From NCBI GenBank assembly GCA_947177315.1, contig CAMWTX010000023.1, positions 1 through 13,142 of the forward strand: DNA of 13,142 bases. The letters are read 5' to 3'. How positions within the stretch are numbered: the first letter of the stretch is position 1; the number at the start of each line of letters is the position of its first letter. A model generated the notes under the pieces. That model was not told where the DNA came from, made no database searches, and was given only the letters and a program-made list of their open reading frames with translations. Source of the stretch: an uncultured Bacteroidales bacterium. GTDB lineage: Bacteria > Bacteroidota > Bacteroidia > Bacteroidales > P3. The position numbers and the translations under genes are program-made. This document shows positions 1-5,864 of the stretch, piece by piece.

Positions 1-27
1 ATTCTACCGCTAAAAAACGGTGTAAAA

Positions 28-834
28 TTACATCTTTTTTTCAATAGGCGACACAAAAATTTTCTTGCGCACCGATGCCGGAACGGGCAGGTCGGACACC
101 ACTTTTTCCCCACAGAGCTCCCGTATCACCACCGAAGCGCAGAGGCATCCCACAATGGAGGGCATATAGGATACCGTGCCCACCGTGGATTTCTTGTTGG
201 GTTCGCCTTCGGTTTCCCTTACCGCGTGCGCCGGCACGGGTTCGGGCGAAAACACGGCCTGGATTCCCGTATAGACGCCCAATTTATGCAGCCTTTTGCG
301 CAAAACATCGGCCAAAGGGCATTGGTAGGTTTGCGATATATCGCAGATTTTCAACTGCATCGGATCAAGCTTGCCTCCCGAGCCCATCGCGCTCACCACT
401 GGCAGGCGGCGGTTCACGCAATGATAGAGAAGATATATCTTGGGAGAAAGCGTGTCGATGGCATCCACCACATAATCGAAGGGCTTGCTTTCGAGAATCT
501 CGATCATGCGCCCGTCCTTGACGTATTCGGAAATGGCCTCGAGTTCCAGGCCGGGGTTGATGCCACGCAGGCGTTCGGCCATCACTTCGGCTTTGAGCCT
601 GCCCAAATCGGGCACCAATGCCGGCAGCTGGCGGTTGAGATTGGTGGCGTGAAGCCGGTCGCCATCTACCATCGTGAGCTTGCCCACTCCGGCGCGCACG
701 ATCATTTCCGCCGCATACGCGCCCACGCCGCCCAAGCCCACCACCAAGACCGAAGAGGCTGCAAGCCGGTCAACCGCCGCGTCGCCTAACAGAAGGCGTG
801 TGCGTTCCTGCCATATCGCGGTATTCTCAGTCAT
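28..834 (-). CDS. tcdA: tRNA threonylcarbamoyladenosine dehydratase (TcdA/CsdL)
   Basis: A 268-residue E1-like (ThiF/MoeB/HesA) protein. The family uses ATP in the cytoplasm to cyclise N6-threonylcarbamoyladenosine at position 37 of ANN-decoding tRNAs to ct6A. Visible features are the nucleotide-binding loop GLGGVG (residues 33-38) in a Rossmann start, the acidic VDGD (56-59), NLNRQ (65-69), DAID (124-127), the SAMGSGGKLDP stretch (148-158) and SPEP (196-199). The C-terminal part STVGTVSYMPSIVG (216-229) also fits TcdA. It lacks the zinc cysteine pairs of MoeB/ThiF, and its length matches TcdA. The ATG at 834 overlaps the end of the upstream S41 protease gene by 8 bases, so the two are probably co-transcribed and translationally coupled. 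There is no obvious functional link to the protease. The identification is firm; only the distinction from other E1-like paralogues rests on the whole pattern. Confidence 0.93.
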   Translation of the reverse strand: MTENTAIWQERTRLLLGDAAVDRLAASSVLVVGLGGVGAYAAEMIVRAGVGKLTMVDGDRLHATNLNRQLPALVPDLGRLKAEVMAERLRGINPGLELEAISEYVKDGRMIEILESKPFDYVVDAIDTLSPKIYLLYHCVNRRLPVVSAMGSGGKLDPMQLKICDISQTYQCPLADVLRKRLHKLGVYTGIQAVFSPEPVPAHAVRETEGEPNKKSTVGTVSYMPSIVGCLCASVVIRELCGEKVVSDLPVPASVRKKIFVSPIEKKM

Positions 835-2641
835 GGATTCCCAGCTTGTCGAAGAGTTCCTTGTCTTCCATTACCTTGAGCGCCCGTTGAAAGGCCTCAT
901 CCACCTCTTTGGTTACCTGATAGTAGTATTTGGTGCCGTAGAGGTTGCTGGCGAACAAAGCCTTGAGCTGGGAGCGCAGGAAGCGGTCGGAAGAGGCGGC
1001 ATAGGCGCGCTGGTTCTCGTCTTCCTTAGCCGCTTTCTGCGTAAGGTATTCTTTCATCCTGGCCTCGTTCCAAAGCACTCTTTCCATGTATTCCTCATAG
1101 GTCTTCGACTTGGACAGCAGGGTGTCGGACTGCATTTCCCTGAGCATTTCCTGCATGAACTTCTGCGCCTGAGCAGCCTTGAAATTGGTGTGGGGAACGC
1201 CTTTTTCCTCGGCGTAGGCATAGAACTTTTCCATAAAGGCGTCGTCCGGCTCAAAGCCTCGGTTGAAGGCCTTGAAATCGGGATATTTCTTCAAGTAGGA
1301 TTCCCTTTCGGTATCCAGAATGCCCAGCACGAATTTGTTGAGCAGGTTCTTGCTCCGAAGGGCGATGTAGTAGTCGCTGGCACGCTGGGTATCGGCCGGC
1401 ACGAACACATCGGGCATGATGCCGCCTCCGCCATACACCACGCGCTTGCCTGCCGTGTAGTAACGCAACGAATCGGGCATGCGTATCGAGTCGGGATGCA
1501 CCATCTCGCCGTGGAGGTAGCGGTTCATGATGTCTTTGTAGTAGGCTTCCATGCCGTCTTTGTAGGGCTTTTGGATGCACCGCCCCGAGGGGGTGTAGTA
1601 ACGGGCTATCGTAAGCCGCACGTTGGAACGGTCGGGCAGGTTGAACGGACGTTGCACGAGACCTTTGCCGAAAGAGCGCCGGCCTACGAGTATCGCCCTA
1701 TCCCAATCCTGCAGGGTTCCCGAAAGGATTTCGCTGGCCGATGCCGAATTTTCGTCTATCATCACCACCATGCGTCCCTGCGTAAAGAGCCCTTTGCCGG
1801 TGGTGCGGAATTCTTCGCGTTCCTGCGCCTTGCCCTGCATATACACTACCAATTTGTCTTTGGGCAGGAACTGGTCGGCGAGCGACACGGCAATGTCCAG
1901 ATATCCGCCCGTATTGCCGCGCAGGTCAAGTATGAGGTTCTTCATGCCCTGCTTCTTGAGGTCGGTAAGGGCGGCGGCCACTTCTTCGGCACTGGTGCGC
2001 GAAAAGCGGTCGAGCTGTATGTAACCGGTCCGCTTATCCACCATAAAGTAGGTATCCACGCTGTGAAGCGGTATCTTGTCGCGGATAATCTCAAATCGGA
2101 TGATTTCGTCTTTTCCCTTGCGTTTGATGCCTACTTCCACCTTGGTGCCTTTCTTTCCGCGCAAATGGGTGAACACGAACTGGGTGGTGGCGTTCTTGCC
2201 GGTGGCTTGCAGGGTGTCGATGGTAACGATGCGGTCGCCGGGCTGCAGGCCTACCTTTTCGGAGGGGCCGCCCGAAATCACGTCCACAATGACCACGCTG
2301 TCTTCGTAAATCTGAAACGAAACGCCGATGCCGTCGAAATTGCCCACCAGGGGTTCGTTGGTGCGTTCGAGGTCTTTGGCGGGAATATAGGCCGAATGGG
2401 GATCGAGCTGTTCAAGGATTTGGGTGATGCCTTTTTCTACGATGGGCGACAAGTCCACGTCTTCCACATAGGCGTAGCGTATCATCTGCAGGAGCGTTCC
2501 CATCTTGTTTTCCACCAGGTCCACGTGGTTGCGGGGGAACTCGGCCGGTTCCTGATTCTTCTTGCCTTGCCGCGTGTTCTGCGCCCACAAGGTGCCGCAC
2601 AGCAACAACAGAAGTGTTAAGGTATGGAGTGTTTTTTTCAT
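827..2641 (-). CDS. S41 family carboxy-terminal processing protease
   Basis: A 604-residue secreted serine protease of the C-terminal processing (CtpA/Prc-like) family, acting in the periplasm or at the envelope on the C termini of exported proteins. The start at 2641 gives a clear signal peptide (MKKTLHTL, a leucine-rich core, cleavage after TLWA near residue 20); a further ATG 36 bases upstream would put unrelated residues before it. A PDZ domain covers about residues 95-175 (GIGVSFQ, GLQPGDRI). The peptidase core has the LDLRGNTGG motif (238-246), ENSASASE with predicted nucleophile Ser301, and SFGKG with the general base Lys326. The 25-residue Ser-Lys spacing is that of E. coli Prc (Ser430/Lys455). 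A long C-terminal helical extension (about 425-604) is typical of Bacteroidetes members. It is transcribed ahead of tcdA, from a promoter at 2648-2678. Confidence 0.93.
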   Translation of the reverse strand: MKKTLHTLTLLLLLCGTLWAQNTRQGKKNQEPAEFPRNHVDLVENKMGTLLQMIRYAYVEDVDLSPIVEKGITQILEQLDPHSAYIPAKDLERTNEPLVGNFDGIGVSFQIYEDSVVIVDVISGGPSEKVGLQPGDRIVTIDTLQATGKNATTQFVFTHLRGKKGTKVEVGIKRKGKDEIIRFEIIRDKIPLHSVDTYFMVDKRTGYIQLDRFSRTSAEEVAAALTDLKKQGMKNLILDLRGNTGGYLDIAVSLADQFLPKDKLVVYMQGKAQEREEFRTTGKGLFTQGRMVVMIDENSASASEILSGTLQDWDRAILVGRRSFGKGLVQRPFNLPDRSNVRLTIARYYTPSGRCIQKPYKDGMEAYYKDIMNRYLHGEMVHPDSIRMPDSLRYYTAGKRVVYGGGGIMPDVFVPADTQRASDYYIALRSKNLLNKFVLGILDTERESYLKKYPDFKAFNRGFEPDDAFMEKFYAYAEEKGVPHTNFKAAQAQKFMQEMLREMQSDTLLSKSKTYEEYMERVLWNEARMKEYLTQKAAKEDENQRAYAASSDRFLRSQLKALFASNLYGTKYYYQVTKEVDEAFQRALKVMEDKELFDKLGIHD

Positions 2642-2647
2642 ATTCTG

Positions 2648-2678
2648 CGAAGATAAAGAATTTGAGGGGATGGGCAAA
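2648..2678 (-). promoter_or_regulatory. Bacteroidetes-type promoter of the S41-tcdA operon
   Basis: On the minus strand, TTTG (2678-2675) and TATCTTCG (2655-2648) are separated by 19 bases. This fits the Bacteroides -33 TTTG / -7 TAnnTTTG consensus except for one base in the -7 box. The protease ATG begins only six bases after the box, so the predicted leader is nearly absent. Seen in sequence; transcription start not known. Confidence 0.6.
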
Positions 2679-2722
2679 GGGAATATCGAAGAATACTTAT
2701 TTGAAGTCCAATAAGCGAAATT

Positions 2723-2803
2723 TCCCTCAATGAGGGACGTTTTTATATTATATTATCCCTTAATGAGGGACATTTTTATTTGATTTTATCCCTCAATGAG
2801 GGA
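2723..2803. repeat. Three 15-bp palindromes at exact 33-bp spacing
   Basis: TCCCTCAATGAGGGA occurs at 2723-2737 and 2789-2803, and TCCCTTAATGAGGGA (one base different) at 2756-2770. Each is a 7+1+7 palindrome, and the start-to-start distance is exactly 33 bases both times, about three helical turns. The spacers are AT-rich and partly alike (CGTTTTTAT, CATTTTTAT). A one-base centre is a poor RNA hairpin loop, so DNA binding by a dimeric protein is the likelier role. The third copy lies immediately upstream of the TATCTTTG box of the ATPase gene, where a -33 element would sit. Confidence 0.85.
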
Positions 2804-2811
2804 TTTTTTAG

Positions 2812-2819
2812 TATCTTTG
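2812..2819 (+). promoter_or_regulatory. -7 box (TATCTTTG) of the AAA ATPase gene
   Basis: This is an exact match to the Bacteroidetes TAnnTTTG -7 element, 17 bases before the ATG at 2837. The nearest upstream TTTG (2779-2782) is 29 bases away, too far for a normal -33 element. The expected -33 zone is instead occupied by the palindrome at 2789-2803. This suggests that transcription depends on, or is blocked by, the palindrome-binding protein. Confidence 0.65.
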
Positions 2820-2836
2820 TAGCAAACAAAGACACT

Positions 2837-4009
2837 ATGAATCTTGATTCACTTTACGAGTATTCGACAGGTTTTCTGCGCAGAACGCCCGTTTCATTCA
2901 AACGGTACATGTTTAACCGCATTGATTGGAACAACCGGCTTATCGGCATCACAGGCCCTCGCGGAATAGGAAAATCGACTATGATACTCCAACGCATTCT
3001 GCAACAAAAAGCCCCCCAAGCGCTATATGTATCCGCCGACCACACTTTTTTCTCGAACCACAGCCTTATTGAACTGACCGACAGCTTCGTGAAAGAGGGA
3101 GGCACGCATCTTTATATCGACGAAATCCACAAATACAAAGGCTGGTCGCGGGAGCTCAAACAGATTTATGATGTTCATGCCGATCTTACCCTTGTCTTTA
3201 CCGGCTCGTCGGTGCTGGATATTCTGGAAGGCGAAGCCGATTTAAGCAGACGGGCTCTGATGTATTCCATGCAAGGTTTGTCTTTTCGGGAATATCTGGA
3301 GCTTTTTCATAATGTAAAGACGGAAGCATACCCGCTGAAAGACATTCTTGAGCACAAAGCTGTCGTTCCCGAAATTCAACACCCTCTGCCCATCTTCCGT
3401 GAATACCTGAAACAAGGCTATTATCCATTCTCGCGCGAAAGCGGCTTTACATTGCGTATGGAACAAGTCATTGCCCAAACCGTGGAATCGGATATTCCCC
3501 AATATGCCGACATGAAAGCTTCCACGGCGCGGAAACTCAAGAAAATGCTTGCCGTCCTTTCTCAGCTCACCCCCTTCAAGCCCAGCATGGAGAACCTGGC
3601 CACAAGGATTGGGGTAAGCAAAAACAATGTATCGGACTATCTGATTTTCTTGGAGAGGGCCGGCATGATTGGCCAGTTGAGGGATGAAGCCAATGGTTTA
3701 AGCGGATTGGGAAAAGTGGAGAAGGTCTATATCGACAATCCGAATCTGATGACCGTGTTGGCGGAGGGGAATCCGGATGTAGGGAACCTCCGCGAAACGT
3801 TTTTCTACAATCAGTTGCGGGTAAATAACCGTATTTTTTCTTCCAAAGTGTCTGATTTTTTGGTGGGTGATTATACGTTTGAAATCGGAGGCCGCAGCAA
3901 AGGCAAAAAACAAATCGAAAACGCGTTGCACGGCATTGTGGTAAAAGACGACATTGAAACGGGACACGGCAACACCGTGCCTTTGTGGCAGTTCGGGCTG
4001 AACTACTGA
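2837..4009 (+). CDS. AAA family ATPase with DUF4143-like C-terminal region
   Basis: A 390-residue predicted cytoplasmic ATPase of the AAA_14/DUF4143 type, a widespread family of uncertain function often found on accessory DNA. It carries a Walker A motif GPRGIGKS (40-47), a Walker B motif LYIDEIH (92-98), a sensor-like FTGSS (121-125) and the family's SFREYLEL (149-156). A winged-helix-like segment follows at about 249-281 (ATRIGVSKNNVSDYLIFLER). Near the end, DFLVGDYTFEIGGRSKGKKQ (340-359) recalls the PD-(D/E)xK-nuclease-like fold of this family, although its activity is unproven. The ATG at 2837 was chosen because it lies 17 bases after a TATCTTTG box; a TTG at 2780 would run the frame through the upstream palindromes. 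The gene stands alone between two repeat clusters and looks more AT-rich than its neighbours (25 G+C in the 60 bases from 3301), consistent with acquisition by transfer. A role for its winged helix at the palindromes is only inference. Confidence 0.85.
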   Translation: MNLDSLYEYSTGFLRRTPVSFKRYMFNRIDWNNRLIGITGPRGIGKSTMILQRILQQKAPQALYVSADHTFFSNHSLIELTDSFVKEGGTHLYIDEIHKYKGWSRELKQIYDVHADLTLVFTGSSVLDILEGEADLSRRALMYSMQGLSFREYLELFHNVKTEAYPLKDILEHKAVVPEIQHPLPIFREYLKQGYYPFSRESGFTLRMEQVIAQTVESDIPQYADMKASTARKLKKMLAVLSQLTPFKPSMENLATRIGVSKNNVSDYLIFLERAGMIGQLRDEANGLSGLGKVEKVYIDNPNLMTVLAEGNPDVGNLRETFFYNQLRVNNRIFSSKVSDFLVGDYTFEIGGRSKGKKQIENALHGIVVKDDIETGHGNTVPLWQFGLNY

Positions 4010-4020
4010 TTTTTTTATAC

Positions 4021-4056
4021 CTTTAACTTCGTTGAAGATACTCCGTCTCGGCAGAA
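4021..4056 (+). repeat. 36-bp head repeat, copy 1
   Basis: These 36 bases (beginning CTTTAACTTCGTTGAAGATA, ending CGGCAGAA) recur without a mismatch at 4096-4131, 75 bases downstream. The first part forms a hairpin (CTTTAAC, loop TTC, GTTGAAG, with one G-T pair). It starts 11 bases after the ATPase stop codon, behind a run of seven T. No T-run follows the hairpin, so it is not a standard terminator in the plus direction. Confidence 0.9.
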
Positions 4057-4099
4057 CCCAAACGGGTTTGTTTTCTGCTCTCGACTTTTTCGTATCTTT
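4052..4099 (+). repeat. 48-bp tail repeat, copy 1
   Basis: This segment matches 4211-4258 (offset 159) with two mismatches in the first 12 bases and identity over the last 36 (4064-4099 and 4223-4258). It contains the palindromic element CCAAACGGGTTTGT (4058-4071) and ends in GTATCTTT. Here the next base is A, giving TATCTTTAAC, whereas copy 2 continues as a proper TATCTTTG promoter box. Confidence 0.9.
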
Positions 4100-4131
4100 A
4101 ACTTCGTTGAAGATACTCCGTCTCGGCAGAA
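4093..4131 (+). repeat. 36-bp head repeat, copy 2, with hairpin over a promoter-like box
   Basis: Copy 2 of the head occupies 4096-4131. Together with the preceding bases it forms GTATCTTTAAC (4092-4102), loop TTC, GTTGAAGATAC (4106-4116). This is an 11-bp stem with one G-T pair, in which the left arm is a TATCTTT promoter-like sequence. Confidence 0.85.
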
Positions 4132-4151
4132 GCCAAGCAGGCTTGGCTTCT
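4128..4151. repeat. Perfect 11-bp inverted repeat (palindromic element 2)
   Basis: AGAAGCCAAGC (4128-4138) and GCTTGGCTTCT (4141-4151) are perfect reverse complements around the dinucleotide AG. The core CCAAGCAGGCTTGG (4133-4146) is the best-formed of four related elements; the others are at 4058-4071, 4175-4188 and 4217-4230, with consensus CCAARYRRGYTTGK. Confidence 0.9.
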
Positions 4152-4152
4152 T

Positions 4153-4211
4153 GTCAGTGGGGCGGCGTCATAGTCCAAGTGAGCTTGGCCTCTGCCGCCA
4201 CCCTCACTGAC
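4153..4211. repeat. Nested inverted repeat around palindromic element 3
   Basis: GTCAGTG (4153-4159) pairs with CACTGAC (4205-4211), and GGCGGC (4161-4166) pairs with GCCGCC (4194-4199). Inside them lies CCAAGTGAGCTTGG (4175-4188), itself a near-palindrome. DNA or RNA here could fold into one long three-part stem of 59 bases. No T-run follows on either strand, so a simple terminator is not supported. Confidence 0.8.
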
Positions 4212-4258
4212 AGAAACCAAATGGGTTTGTTTTCTGCTCTCGACTTTTTCGTATCTTT
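4211..4258 (+). repeat. 48-bp tail repeat, copy 2
   Basis: This is the second copy of the segment at 4052-4099. It includes the element CCAAATGGGTTTGT (4217-4230) and runs directly into the functional-looking TATCTTTG box. Elements 2, 3 and 4 start at 4133, 4175 and 4217, exactly 42 bases apart, so unit 2 is unit 1 enlarged by two 42-base steps (159 = 75 + 84). Confidence 0.88.
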
Positions 4259-4259
4259 G
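4226..4259 (+). promoter_or_regulatory. Promoter of the lytic transglycosylase-SGNH-MBOAT operon
   Basis: TTTG (4226-4229) and TATCTTTG (4252-4259), separated by 22 bases, resemble the Bacteroides -33/-7 pair, with a slightly long spacer. An ATG (4266) follows six bases later, the same spacing as between box and start in the S41 protease gene. Most of the promoter lies inside the tail repeat. Confidence 0.6.
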
Positions 4260-4265
4260 CAACTT

Positions 4266-4292
4266 ATGCTGTTTCGAATCAAGAAATCCTGA
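4266..4292 (+). other. Eight-codon frame ending in TGA, in frame with the transglycosylase
   Basis: The ATG at 4266 encodes MLFRIKKS and then meets TGA (4290-4292). The same frame continues as FFKT and into the hydrophobic start of the transglycosylase. Read through the TGA, it would make a normal signal peptide with a basic start (RIKK), a hydrophobic core and an AKG-type cleavage site. It is therefore either a nonsense mutation or sequence error in the true start region, or a short leader peptide with re-initiation at the GTG 12 bases later. TGA is an ordinary stop elsewhere in the window, so genetic recoding is unlikely. Confidence 0.7.
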
Positions 4293-4304
4293 TTTTTCAA
4301 GACG

Positions 4305-5861
4305 GTGCCCTGTCTTTGGGCGGCGTTTTGCCTGTTTGTGCCTGTAGCCAAAGGGCAGACGCCTGTTGAGCAAGGAGACGCCCCCTGCGCCAAGGCGCAA
4401 GCCATTACCCGCGAAGACAGTTTGGCAAACGTTCTTTTGGAGGAGTTCTTTCTTTCTAAGGAACTCTTGTTTTTCAACAAGAACTACAAGAAAAACACCG
4501 ATACCGCGCAGATACAGGAACGCCCCGAACTTACGGGCGATATTCCCTACTTCAACGACCCCGATTCGGTCTATCGGGCACGTCTGGACGGGCTGAGCGA
4601 ACATTTTGTGGTGAAACTCCCCTACAATCAGAAGATAAAGAACTATATAGACGTTTACGTAAACAAACGCCGCCAACAGATAAACGTTATGTTGGCGCTC
4701 TCGCAATATTACTTCCCTATCTTTGAACAGGCCATGGAACGCAACGGTGTTCCGCAGGAACTCAAATACCTGGCCATCATCGAATCGGCGCTCAATCCCA
4801 GAGCCGTATCGCGCGTGGGGGCTTCCGGCAGCTGGCAGTTCATGTACCAGACCGGCCGTATGTACAACCTCAAGATAGACCAGAACGTGGATGAACGCTT
4901 TGACCCCGCAAAGGCCAGCGACGCGGCGGCACGCTATCTGAAAGACCTCTACGACAATTTCGGCGACTGGATTCTGGCGATTGCCGCCTACAACTGCGGC
5001 CCGGGCAATGTAAACCGCGCCATCCGCCGCGCCCAGGGCAAAACCGATTTCTGGCAGATTTATCCTTTCCTGCCGCGCGAGACAAGAGGCTATGTACCCG
5101 CTTTTATCGGGGCAACCTATATCATGAATTATTATCGGGAATACGGTTTCGAAGCCCCCTCTTCCGCTCCCCTGCTCACCGATACACTTATGGTTGACAA
5201 GGATTTGAACCTGGGCGTGGTGGCGGAAAAACTGAACATTCCCCTGCAGGTGTTGCGCGACCTCAACCCCCAGTACCGGCGCGACGTGATTCCGGGCAAC
5301 ACCGATTACTACAGCATCCGTCTTCCGGTAAATTTCACGATTAAGTTCATGGAAAACGAAGAAGACATCTATGCCGACACGAACAACCGCATCCCCCCTA
5401 CCCCCGTTCGTTTTCCGTATCGTGTGCAACGCGGCCAGACCCTGTCGAACATCGCCTCCAAATTCCATGTACGGGTTTCGGATCTGATGAAATGGAACAA
5501 CCTGCGTTCCTCCACCATCTATCCCAACCAGATACTGTATATCTACACCGACAACCGCCCCGTTCAAGGCGGTTCGAGCCTGCAATTCCCTGCCGACCAC
5601 GTAACGGGCAACACCGACAAAGGCAAGGTAAGCATGACCGTTACCAAGCCCCGAGACGACAAACCCGCCGTCAAGAGCCCCTCGCAGATGCAGGAGACAC
5701 GTACCTACACGCATACCGTGCGCAAAGGGGAAACGCTGTATTCCATTTCGCGCCGCTACCAGGGTTCATCGGTAAACGCCATTATCCGCGACAACAAACT
5801 CAACAAGAAAGGCATCATTTATCCCGGGCAGACGCTTCGAATCGTCACCACGCAACATTAG
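4305..5861 (+). CDS. MltD-like lytic transglycosylase with LysM domains
   Basis: A 518-residue (from GTG) exported enzyme predicted to cut the glycan strands of peptidoglycan between MurNAc and GlcNAc, forming 1,6-anhydroMurNAc ends. The SLT domain (about 125-245) has the catalytic glutamate in IIESALNP (Glu160) and the motifs GASGSWQFM (172-180) and AIAAYNCGPGNVNRAI (225-240). A degenerate LysM-like segment lies at about 300-341, followed by clear peptidoglycan-binding LysM domains at about 371-414 and 469-514. The domain order is that of MltD, without a lipobox. The start is uncertain: the GTG leaves a signal peptide without a basic n-region, while the better ATG at 4266 is cut off by TGA at 4290-4292. 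If neither works in the cell, this is a damaged gene. It is the first gene of an operon with the SGNH protein (3-base gap) and the MBOAT transferase. Confidence 0.9.
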   Translation: MPCLWAAFCLFVPVAKGQTPVEQGDAPCAKAQAITREDSLANVLLEEFFLSKELLFFNKNYKKNTDTAQIQERPELTGDIPYFNDPDSVYRARLDGLSEHFVVKLPYNQKIKNYIDVYVNKRRQQINVMLALSQYYFPIFEQAMERNGVPQELKYLAIIESALNPRAVSRVGASGSWQFMYQTGRMYNLKIDQNVDERFDPAKASDAAARYLKDLYDNFGDWILAIAAYNCGPGNVNRAIRRAQGKTDFWQIYPFLPRETRGYVPAFIGATYIMNYYREYGFEAPSSAPLLTDTLMVDKDLNLGVVAEKLNIPLQVLRDLNPQYRRDVIPGNTDYYSIRLPVNFTIKFMENEEDIYADTNNRIPPTPVRFPYRVQRGQTLSNIASKFHVRVSDLMKWNNLRSSTIYPNQILYIYTDNRPVQGGSSLQFPADHVTGNTDKGKVSMTVTKPRDDKPAVKSPSQMQETRTYTHTVRKGETLYSISRRYQGSSVNAIIRDNKLNKKGIIYPGQTLRIVTTQH

Positions 5862-5864
5862 GGC

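Noticed and set aside
1..27. Terminator after tcdA
   Set aside because: On the minus strand only ACCG/CGGT (4 bp) can pair around a T-rich loop with no following T-run; too weak to call.
674..2620. A 648-codon plus-strand open frame opposite the S41 protease
   Set aside because: It is the antisense shadow of a gene with clear catalytic motifs; the translation is rich in His/Val/Gly with no recognisable domain, an effect of codon use in GC-rich genes.
2723..2803. CRISPR-like array
   Set aside because: The repeats are only 15 bases, the 18-base spacers are AT-rich and partly alike, and no cas gene is present; operator sites fit better.
4032..4292. An 86-codon open frame across the repeat cluster
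   Set aside because: It is made almost entirely of duplicated non-coding repeat and promoter sequence; only its last eight codons (from ATG 4266) are of interest and are treated separately.
4290..4292. Reassigned TGA (recoding to a sense codon or selenocysteine)
   Set aside because: TGA ends the S41, ATPase and SGNH genes normally in this window, and no SECIS-like structure or selenoprotein context was seen.
4098..5714. A 538-codon minus-strand open frame opposite the transglycosylase
   Set aside because: It mirrors the SLT/LysM gene and runs into the repeat cluster; no domain, signal peptide or promoter supports it.
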